NCBI GenBank assembly: GCA_016202525.1
Contig: JACQOM010000048.1
Coordinates: forward strand, 1 to 5,804
Length of the DNA: 5,804 nucleotides
Reading direction: 5' to 3'
Source of the DNA: Chloroflexota bacterium
GTDB taxonomy: Bacteria; Chloroflexota; Dehalococcoidia; Dehalococcoidales; UBA2162
The notes under the pieces are model-generated. The model was given only the letters and a program-made list of their open reading frames with translations. It was not told where the DNA came from and searched no databases. The translations under genes were made by a program, and so were the position numbers. Positions 1 through 5,419 of this stretch are shown here, in pieces; the first letter of the stretch is position 1, and every line of letters begins with the position of its first letter.

Positions 1-780
1 AAACTGGACATCGGCGGCAGACAGGTCGATAGCCGGTTATTTATCGGGACCGGCAAGTTTGCCGATTATCATCTGATTCCTGAGGTTATTAAGGCGTCGA
101 AGGCCCAGGTAGTGACGGTGGCTTTGCGGCGGGTAGATTTCGGCATCCCGGCAGAGAATATGCTCAAGTATCTTCCACCCGATATTATTCTGATGCCCAA
201 CACATCAGGAGCCCGGAATGCTGCGGAAGCAATCCGGATTGCCCGAATCGCCCGTGAAGCGGGCTGCGGCAACTGGGTTAAAATAGAAATCATCTCCGAC
301 CAGAAGTATTTACTGCCGGATAACTTTGAAACAGTCAAGGCTATCGAGGTCCTGGTTAAAGAAGGCTTTGTCGTTTTACCGTATATGAGCCCGGATTTAA
401 TGGCCGCCAAACGGATGGCAGATGCGGGAGCCGCGGCCATCATGCCGCTCGGTGCGCCGATAGGAACCAACCGGGGACTCAAAACCCGCGAGTTGATTCA
501 GATTTTGATTTCTGAGATTAATTTACCCGTTATCGTGGATGCCGGGATAGGCCGTCCGTCAGAAGCTGCGGAAGCGATGGAAATGGGTGCGGCCGCCGTC
601 CTGGTCAATACGGCTATTGCCACGGCCAACAATCCGGTTTTAATAGCGGAAGCTTTCGGGCAGGCGGTGGAAGCCGGACGCAAGGGTTATTTATCCGGCC
701 CGGGTTCTACCCACCATTTTGCTGAAGCCTCATCACCGTTGACCGGATTCCTCAGACAGGAAGGGAGTGTCACGCCATGA
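1..780 (+). CDS. thiG: Thiazole synthase ThiG (5' end cut by window edge)
   Basis: ThiG is a TIM-barrel enzyme that condenses 1-deoxy-D-xylulose 5-phosphate, dehydroglycine and the thiocarboxylate sulfur of ThiS into thiamine's thiazole phosphate. The frame is open from base 1, giving 259 residues to the TGA at 778-780. Known ThiG proteins are about 255-260 residues, so only the start codon and perhaps a few residues are missing. Family signatures seen: LFIGTGKF near residue 13, TVALRRV near 39, and NWVKIEII with the Schiff-base lysine at residue 94 (codon 280-282). Further on are the [11 protein letters not shown] segment and the phosphate-binding [20 protein letters not shown] followed by [12 protein letters not shown] at 112 could be taken as a start but lies inside conserved TVALRR, so the gene clearly begins upstream. 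The stop overlaps the thiH start as ATGA. ThiS is expected upstream by usual operon order but is not visible. Confidence 0.96.
   Translation, partial: KLDIGGRQVDSRLFIGTGKFADYHLIPEVIKASKAQVVTVALRRVDFGIPAENMLKYLPPDIILMPNTSGARNAAEAIRIARIAREAGCGNWVKIEIISDQKYLLPDNFETVKAIEVLVKEGFVVLPYMSPDLMAAKRMADAGAAAIMPLGAPIGTNRGLKTRELIQILISEINLPVIVDAGIGRPSEAAEAMEMGAAAVLVNTAIATANNPVLIAEAFGQAVEAGRKGYLSGPGSTHHFAEASSPLTGFLRQEGSVTP
758..766 (+). promoter_or_regulatory. Ribosome binding site of thiH inside thiG
   Basis: A purine-rich AGGAAGGGA lies inside the last codons of thiG, about 10 bases before the thiH ATG at 777. It supports that start and suggests translational coupling between the two genes. Confidence 0.6.
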
Positions 781-1922
781 CGTTTTACGATGAGATTCTC
801 AGGCTGAAAGACACAGATTACGCTACTGAATTCGGGCGGGTTACGCCTTTACAGATTGCTAACATCCTGGCAAAAACCGAGCTACAATCTCAGGACTTCC
901 TGGCACTGTTATCCCCGAAAGCCACGTTGGCGCTTGAGGAGATGGCACAGGCTGCACACCATTTGACTCTCCAGCACTTCGGCCGCACTATCGTGCTCTA
1001 TACCCCGCTCTACCTGGCGAATTACTGCGTTAATCACTGTGTCTATTGCGGGTTCAACGCAACCAACGACATCCCGCGGCGTAAGCTGACTTTAGCGGAA
1101 GTGGAGCTGGAGGCTAAGGCCATTGCGGCAACCGGCCTGCAACATCTATTGATTCTGACCGGTGAATCGAGGCGGCACTCTCCGGTCTCCTATATCAAAG
1201 AGTGTGTAACGGTATTAAGAAAGTACTTTCCCTCTCTTTCCATTGAAATATACCCGCTGTCCGACGAGGAATATGCGGAACTAATTGCCGCGGGCGTAGA
1301 TGGACTGACCATATATCAGGAGGTTTATAACGAAAATATCTATAGCCGTCTGCATCCCAGAGGCCCCAAGCGGGATTACCGGTTCCGCATCGAAGCTCCC
1401 GAGCGGGCGGCTCAAGCAGGAATCCGGACTGTCAATATCGGAGCGCTGTTAGGTCTTGGCGAATGGCGGAGTGAGGTATTTCTGGCCGGAATGCATTTAG
1501 CCTATTTGCAGAATAAGTTTCCGGAAATTGAAATCAGTATCTCCTTCCCCAGGATGAGACCGCAGTTTGGAGATTATCAGGCTGAATTTCCTGTCTCAGA
1601 CCGGGATTTAGTCCAGAGCATACTGGCATTACGGCTGTTCATGCCCAGAGCCGGTATCACCATTTCCACCCGGGAAAGCGCCGAACTGCGCGATAATTTG
1701 ATTCAACTGGGTGTCACCAAAATGTCTGCCGGGTCTTCCACGGCCATCGGAGGACATACGGATGCTAAAGATAGTATCGGGCAATTTGAAATCTCCGACA
1801 AACGGTCAGTAGAGGAGATGCGACGGGCAATCGCTAAGCTGGGCTATAAACCGGTACTGAAAGACTGGCATGATTTGAGCTGGGGAGGTAAAAAGGATAG
1901 TGAAACAGTCTCGATTTCCTGA
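777..1922 (+). CDS. thiH: 2-iminoacetate synthase (tyrosine lyase) ThiH
   Basis: This radical S-adenosylmethionine enzyme cleaves tyrosine to p-cresol and dehydroglycine (2-iminoacetate), the glycine-derived precursor used by ThiG. The product is 381 residues, close to the 377 of E. coli ThiH. The cluster-binding CxxxCxxC motif is clear as [12 protein letters not shown], with cysteines at residues 84, 88 and 91 to bind the [4Fe-4S] cluster. It is preceded by LYTPLYLAN, as is typical of ThiH. A TGE stretch at 128-130 matches the strand-2 SAM-contact region of radical SAM barrels. Later segments such as [24 protein letters not shown] and ISFPRMRP are characteristic of this family rather than of biotin synthase or HydG. 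HydG would also have a C-terminal extension with extra cysteines, which is absent here. The ATG overlaps the thiG stop by 4 bases. Using ThiH rather than the oxygen-dependent ThiO points to anaerobic or microaerobic life (inference). Confidence 0.96.
   Translation: MTFYDEILRLKDTDYATEFGRVTPLQIANILAKTELQSQDFLALLSPKATLALEEMAQAAHHLTLQHFGRTIVLYTPLYLANYCVNHCVYCGFNATNDIPRRKLTLAEVELEAKAIAATGLQHLLILTGESRRHSPVSYIKECVTVLRKYFPSLSIEIYPLSDEEYAELIAAGVDGLTIYQEVYNENIYSRLHPRGPKRDYRFRIEAPERAAQAGIRTVNIGALLGLGEWRSEVFLAGMHLAYLQNKFPEIEISISFPRMRPQFGDYQAEFPVSDRDLVQSILALRLFMPRAGITISTRESAELRDNLIQLGVTKMSAGSSTAIGGHTDAKDSIGQFEISDKRSVEEMRRAIAKLGYKPVLKDWHDLSWGGKKDSETVSIS
1884..1889 (+). promoter_or_regulatory. Ribosome binding site deciding the GTG start of thiE
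   Basis: GGAGGT lies inside the thiH coding sequence, 10 bases before the GTG at 1900. It supports that non-ATG start and the resulting 23-base overlap with thiH. Confidence 0.7.
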
Positions 1923-2550
1923 AACGGATATTTACTGTATTACCGCCAGCCAGTTTTCCCTGGGCCGCTCCAATCTGGAAGTGGTGCTGCAGATGCTGGA
2001 GGCCGGTATCAAGATTATCCAGTACCGGGAAAAGGATTTCCCGATGCGACAGAAATACCAGGAATGCCTAGCCATTAGAGATTTGACCGCCAAATATAAG
2101 GCTTGCTTTATTATCAATGACGATGTTCACCTGGCTCTGGCAGTTGAGTCAGATGGGGTTCATGTGGGGCAGGATGACATCCCGGTAGAAAAAGTGAGGG
2201 AGCTTGTCGGCGATAGAATGGTGATTGGTCTTTCTACCCACTCACCCGAGCAAGCGGATGAAGCGGTTAGGGCAGGGGTAGCCGATTATATCGGAGTCGG
2301 GCCTCTGTACGGGACTAACCTCAAAAAAGAACCTATGGCTCCGGTGGGCCTGGGATACCTGGACTACGTGGTCAGTCACCACCAGGTACCTTTTGTGGCA
2401 ATCGGCGGTATCAAAGAGCATAATGTGGCAGAGGTTATCAAGCATGGCGCCAGGTGTGTTTGTCTGGTGACTGAGATTGTGGGCGCTGCAAACATTCCGG
2501 AGAAGATTCAGGCGATTCGGAAACAAATACGTAAAGCCGGAGAACGGTGA
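1900..2550 (+). CDS. thiE: Thiamine-phosphate synthase ThiE
   Basis: ThiE couples the ThiG-derived thiazole phosphate to 4-amino-5-hydroxymethyl-2-methylpyrimidine diphosphate, giving thiamine phosphate and pyrophosphate. The 216-residue product is a normal-length TIM barrel. Seen motifs: YCIT at 12-15; QYREK at 41-45, supplying the Gln, Arg and Lys that bind the pyrimidine diphosphate; INDDV near 72-76, with Asn and Asp for substrate and Mg; [11 protein letters not shown] at 85-95; GLSTHS at 110-115; [11 protein letters not shown] at 129-139; VAIGGI at 166-171; and a terminal VTEIVGA. The usual TxTK after the GP motif reads TNLK here, so the second Thr is Leu. The related TenI is less likely because the complete QxRxK, NDD and GQxD substrate-binding set is kept. 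The GTG start is supported by a Shine-Dalgarno at proper distance, and [14 protein letters not shown] reaches the first strand with no room for a much later start. Confidence 0.93.
   Translation: MKQSRFPETDIYCITASQFSLGRSNLEVVLQMLEAGIKIIQYREKDFPMRQKYQECLAIRDLTAKYKACFIINDDVHLALAVESDGVHVGQDDIPVEKVRELVGDRMVIGLSTHSPEQADEAVRAGVADYIGVGPLYGTNLKKEPMAPVGLGYLDYVVSHHQVPFVAIGGIKEHNVAEVIKHGARCVCLVTEIVGAANIPEKIQAIRKQIRKAGER
2539..2542 (+). promoter_or_regulatory. Ribosome binding site deciding the TTG start of thiF
   Basis: GGAG inside the end of thiE lies 9 bases before TTG 2552. It is the only well-placed start signal that yields a family-typical N-terminus for the adenylyltransferase. Confidence 0.5.
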
Positions 2551-2551
2551 G

Positions 2552-3595
2552 TTGGCACAATCAAGCGGACCCTTCAATATCAGGAACAGGTATTCCCGGC
2601 AGACCATGTTCCCCGGTATCGGTGACGAGGGACAGGCAAAATTAAGCCGGAGTTGCGCCGTGATTATTGGCTGTGGCGCTCTGGGATGCAACATCGCCAC
2701 ATTTTTGGCGCGTGCCGGGGCAGGTAAGATAAGAATCATCGACAGGGATTTTATCGAGTACCACAATCTCCAGAGGCAAACACTATTCGATGAGGACGAT
2801 ATAAAGGAGCAACTGCCAAAAGCGATAGCAGCAGAACGCCACCTGAAAAAGATGAATTCGACTATCGATATTGAGGGCATAGTGGCGGACGTAAACTATA
2901 CCAATATCGAAAGGTTCTGCCGCAACGCCGACGTAATCCTGGATGGACTCGATAACTTTGAAGGCCGCTTCCTGATAAATGACTTCGCCCTGAAGCAAAA
3001 TATACCGTGGATTTACGGCGGGGCTATCGGTTCAGCAGGCATGACGATGACAATAATACCGGGCAAGACTGCCTGCTTAAGATGCGTAATTCCCGATTTG
3101 CCCGGCAGCGGGACTTTGCCTACTTGCGAAACGGCCGGGGTCGTTAACACAGTTCCCGCTGTCGTTGGGTCATTGCAGGCAACGGAGGCTCTGAAAATAC
3201 TGGTAAATGCAGAGGTAAACCGGGGGCTAACTATGGTGGATGTTTGGAAAGGAACGTTCGACCTGGCCAAGGCAGAACGTCGCCCGGATTGCCCAACCTG
3301 CCACGGCCGATACGATTTCCTGGAAAAGACGTTCACCGTACAGGCAACCTCCTTTTGCGGACAAACCCGGGCGGTACAGGTGGTCGATACGTCGGTGGCC
3401 GAAATTTTCTTCAGTCAACTGGCTTCACGCCTGAGAAGTTATGGTAATGTAAGCGAGGATGCCCACGTGTTGAGGTTCAAAATCGACGACTACGAAATAA
3501 TGGTGTTTCAGGACGGCCGGGCTATTATCAAAAATACCATCGACGAATCACTGGCTAAAGAGCTTTATGATAAATACATCAAACAGCTAATGTGA
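2552..3595 (+). CDS. thiF: ThiS adenylyltransferase, ThiF/MoeB family (Bacillus-type with C-terminal domain)
   Basis: This E1-like enzyme adenylates the C-terminal glycine of a sulfur carrier, here presumably ThiS, so that it can accept sulfur. From TTG 2552 it is 347 residues. Seen in order: RYSRQ at 13-17 with the Arg of the ATP site; the dinucleotide loop GCGALG at 40-45; IIDRDFIEYHNLQRQ at 62-76 with Asn72 and Arg75; Lys90; DGLDN with Asp134; zinc pairs CLRC (175, 178) and CPTC (247, 250); and TCETAGV with Cys192, matching the conserved cysteine of E. coli ThiF (Cys184). Residues about 265-347 form an extra domain (SFCGQ...FQDGRAIIKNT...LYDKYI), which I recognise from Bacillus-type ThiF. 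The frame is open back to a TTG at 2477, but that would add an Arg-rich 25-residue segment that merely reads thiE out of frame. TTG 2552 is one base after the thiE stop and has a GGAG. ATG within RQTMFPG is too late. MoeB is possible by family, but context favours ThiF. Confidence 0.9.
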   Translation: MAQSSGPFNIRNRYSRQTMFPGIGDEGQAKLSRSCAVIIGCGALGCNIATFLARAGAGKIRIIDRDFIEYHNLQRQTLFDEDDIKEQLPKAIAAERHLKKMNSTIDIEGIVADVNYTNIERFCRNADVILDGLDNFEGRFLINDFALKQNIPWIYGGAIGSAGMTMTIIPGKTACLRCVIPDLPGSGTLPTCETAGVVNTVPAVVGSLQATEALKILVNAEVNRGLTMVDVWKGTFDLAKAERRPDCPTCHGRYDFLEKTFTVQATSFCGQTRAVQVVDTSVAEIFFSQLASRLRSYGNVSEDAHVLRFKIDDYEIMVFQDGRAIIKNTIDESLAKELYDKYIKQLM

Positions 3596-3623
3596 GCGAT
3601 TGGTTAGTGGAGACATTGCTCAC
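3592..3623 (+). repeat. Inverted repeat overlapping the thiF stop codon
   Basis: GTGAGCGAT (3592-3600) pairs with ATTGCTCAC (3615-3623): nine base pairs including one G-U, with a 14-base loop. The TGA stop of thiF (3593-3595) is in the left arm. It could act as a transcript-end stabiliser or a factor-dependent terminator of the thi operon. No T-run follows (TGACAGCCCC), so it is not a standard intrinsic terminator. Function is inferred only from position. Confidence 0.45.
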
Positions 3624-3640
3624 TGACAGCCCCATCCAGA

Positions 3641-3715
3641 TTGCTCTTGCCTACCAAAGTTTGTAAGGCGAGCGGGTTGCCTTCCGACTTCGTCGGAATG
3701 GTCTCGCAATGACAG
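3641..3715. repeat. Composite palindromic intergenic repeat, 'CATTGCGAG' type
   Basis: Several nested inverted repeats fill this stretch. TTCCGAC (3682-3688) and GTCGGAA (3692-3698) form a perfect 7-bp stem with a TTC loop. GCGAG (3668-3672) pairs with CTCGC (3703-3707) outside it. GCCT (3649-3652) pairs with AGGC (3666-3669) to the left. TTGC near the left edge and GCAATGACAG at the right edge complete it. Read on the minus strand, the right edge begins CTGTCATTGCGAG and continues through CGACGAAG to GGCAACC. That layout is the one I know from short dispersed intergenic repeats in many anaerobic bacterial genomes. Only one copy is in the window, so its repeat status is by recognition and its exact edges are uncertain. 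Together with the stem at the thiF stop it accounts for most of the spacer between thiF and the aldehyde dehydrogenase gene. Confidence 0.5.
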
Positions 3716-3732
3716 TTTCTGGACAGCTTCGT

Positions 3733-3741
3733 AAAGGAGGT
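3733..3741 (+). promoter_or_regulatory. Strong ribosome binding site of the aldehyde dehydrogenase
   Basis: AAAGGAGGT is a near-perfect Shine-Dalgarno about 10 bases before ATG 3751. It decides the start in favour of that ATG over the in-frame ATG at 3709, which lies inside the palindromic repeat and has no such signal. Confidence 0.85.
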
Positions 3742-3750
3742 AAGTCAGCG

Positions 3751-5253
3751 ATGGTAGATATCAGAGGCATGAACTATATCGGCGGGAAATGGGTTAGTGA
3801 CACCGGTAGAGTCTTCGAAGTCCGCAACCCGGCGAATATCGATGAGCTTATCGGGGCTTTTCCGCGTTCCGGAGCGCCGGAAGCTAATCTGGCAGTGGCG
3901 GCGGCGAGGGCGGCTTTCCCTGCGTGGCGCAACCAGTCCCGTATCAGGCGAGCCGAGTACCTCGATAATTTCGTCCAGATGGTCAAGCGTGACAAAGAAG
4001 AATTAGCCCGTATCATCAGTCGCGAGTGCGGTAAATGTATCGCCGAGGCACGAGCCGATGTGGTCGAGGGTATTCACTCCGCCCAGTACTGGTTCGGGAG
4101 GTCGCGTACCCCGTCAGGAGAGGTACTGGCGTCAGAGATTCCCGGTAAGGACAGCTATGTCTATCGTAAACCTAAAGGCGTGGTTACAGCTATTACACCC
4201 TGGAACTTTCCTTTTGCCATACCGCTATGGCTCATCTGCCCATCACTGGTCGAGGGTAATACCGTCATCTTAAAACCGGCTGAGGAAACACCCCTCACCG
4301 CTCAACGCCTGGTAGAATACTTTGAGAAAGCCGGTCTACCCGCCGGCGTGCTCAATCTGGTGCAGGGCTATGGGGAAGAAGCCGGGTGGCCTCTGGTAGC
4401 TCATCCCGATGTGGACGTGGTGCTCTTCACCGGTTCTGCCCAGGTGGGAGCCATGATTAAAGAGGCTTGCGCCAGAGACTACCGCAAGTTCTGCGTCTGC
4501 GAGATGGGCGGAAAGAATGCCGTAATCGTTTTCGATGATGCCGATTTCGACCTGTCAGTCAACGCAGCCATCATCTCTGCCTTCCGTACCAGCGGGCAAC
4601 GCTGTGTTTCAGCAGAACGCCTTATTGTGCAGAGGGGTATCTTCGACCGGTTCGTCGCCAGCTTCGTCGAGAAGGCGCAGCGCCTCAAAATTGGCGACCC
4701 GCTGGATGAAAGCACTTTCATGGGTCCTCTGATAAGCTCAGCCGGTGGCGAAAAGTTCGAGCGCTACAAAAAACTGGCCGTGGAAGAGGGGGCTCATGTT
4801 TTGTTAGATGACGGTCGGTTGACAGAAGTAAACTGCAGCCGGGGGTACTTTTTCCGTCCCTTTGTCTATACTATGGAGCACAATTCAATGGCACGGGTGC
4901 TCAGGGAAGAGGTTTTTGGGCCCCATGTCGCCATTATGCCATTCCGTGACCTTGATGAAGCGGTGCGCATTTACAATGACTGTGAGTATGCTTTTGCTCT
5001 CTCGGTATGCAGCCGGGATTACCGCACCATTCGCGCTGTCCGGAACCTGTGCGATTTTGGGGTGGGGTATGTGAACCTTCCCACTATCGGGGCGGAGGTA
5101 CATCTACCATTTGGCGGTCTAAAGAAGAGCGGAACGGGAATGCCATCAGCGGCGGGACTGATAAATGCGGTGTCTCATCAAGTATCATGGACGGTGAATC
5201 ATGATACGGATATCAAGCTGGCGCAAGGGTTGAGCGCCGGGGTTTCAAAGTAG
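3751..5253 (+). CDS. NAD(P)+-dependent aldehyde dehydrogenase, substrate unknown
   Basis: This cytosolic enzyme of the aldehyde dehydrogenase superfamily oxidises an aldehyde to a carboxylic acid. From ATG 3751 it is 500 residues, normal for the family, with no signal peptide. Seen motifs: TPWNFPFAIPLW with the oxyanion-hole Asn at 152; ILKPAEETP with the cofactor-binding Lys at 175; FTGSAQVG (226-233) of the Rossmann fold; CEMGGKNAVIV with general base Glu251; SGQRC with the nucleophile Cys285; EEVFGP (386-391) with Glu387; and LPFGGLKKSG near 452-461. All catalytic positions are present, so it should be active. The tail motif TIGAEVHLPFGG resembles ALDH7-like and semialdehyde-dehydrogenase-like groups, but I cannot assign a substrate. 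It lies 155 bases after thiF beyond a repeat-filled spacer and has its own strong Shine-Dalgarno. A role in thiamine synthesis is not indicated. No clear promoter or downstream terminator was found. Confidence 0.93.
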   Translation: MVDIRGMNYIGGKWVSDTGRVFEVRNPANIDELIGAFPRSGAPEANLAVAAARAAFPAWRNQSRIRRAEYLDNFVQMVKRDKEELARIISRECGKCIAEARADVVEGIHSAQYWFGRSRTPSGEVLASEIPGKDSYVYRKPKGVVTAITPWNFPFAIPLWLICPSLVEGNTVILKPAEETPLTAQRLVEYFEKAGLPAGVLNLVQGYGEEAGWPLVAHPDVDVVLFTGSAQVGAMIKEACARDYRKFCVCEMGGKNAVIVFDDADFDLSVNAAIISAFRTSGQRCVSAERLIVQRGIFDRFVASFVEKAQRLKIGDPLDESTFMGPLISSAGGEKFERYKKLAVEEGAHVLLDDGRLTEVNCSRGYFFRPFVYTMEHNSMARVLREEVFGPHVAIMPFRDLDEAVRIYNDCEYAFALSVCSRDYRTIRAVRNLCDFGVGYVNLPTIGAEVHLPFGGLKKSGTGMPSAAGLINAVSHQVSWTVNHDTDIKLAQGLSAGVSK

Positions 5254-5406
5254 ACTGCTCCGGTAGCCTGTTACATTCAAAAACGGTACAGTTTCCTGGT
5301 AGGGTATTTATTGCTGGTTTATGGGAATAAGGATGAGAGTTTAATCAGGGTGTTAAGTGGATATTAGTTATTATTGCGTAATCTTATAATAATTCTAGTA
5401 TATCTT
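5254..5406. other. AT-rich intergenic spacer between aldehyde dehydrogenase and lipoprotein genes
   Basis: No reading frame with gene-like content on either strand. The first half has only a weak bulged stem (CTGTTAC with GGTACAG, 5268-5291) and no T-run, so no convincing terminator. The second half is strongly AT-rich and holds the probable promoter of the next gene. Confidence 0.6.
5364..5390 (+). promoter_or_regulatory. Candidate sigma-70-type promoter of the lipoprotein gene
   Basis: A perfect TATAAT -10 hexamer lies at 5385-5390. The upstream partner is weak: TTAGTT at 5364-5369 with a short 15-base spacer is the best I see. Transcription would begin near 5397, leaving a leader of about 23 bases that holds the ribosome binding site. 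An alternative TTGCGT/TAGTAT pair (5374-5401) would start transcription on top of the Shine-Dalgarno and is less plausible. Confidence 0.4.
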
Positions 5407-5413
5407 GGAGGTG
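5407..5413 (+). promoter_or_regulatory. Ribosome binding site deciding the TTG start of the lipoprotein
   Basis: GGAGGTG lies 6 bases before the TTG at 5420. No ATG or GTG fits the signal-peptide frame at this point. The TTG directly precedes the basic n-region, so this site fixes the start. Confidence 0.7.
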
Positions 5414-5419
5414 AAAATA

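Noticed and set aside
112..780. thiG starting at GTG 112
   Set aside because: Conserved ThiG sequence (LFIGTGKF and more) is encoded in the same frame from base 1, so the start lies outside the window.
2477..2551. N-terminal extension of ThiF from TTG 2477
   Set aside because: The 25 added residues are Arg-rich (RRRFRRF) and arise from reading thiE out of frame. The family N-terminus is reached from TTG 2552, which has a Shine-Dalgarno.
2242..2880. Long antisense open frame of 212 codons opposite the thiE/thiF junction
   Set aside because: It runs opposite two clearly conserved genes, has no family resemblance and no start signal that I can see. It is a coding shadow.
3624..3732. Promoter for the aldehyde dehydrogenase gene
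   Set aside because: I found no acceptable -35/-10 pair. TTGCTC near 3641 has no credible -10 partner.
5268..5296. Possible terminator after the aldehyde dehydrogenase (CTGTTAC with GGTACAG, then TTTCC)
   Set aside because: The stem is short, bulged and low in GC, and no T-run follows. Too weak to call.
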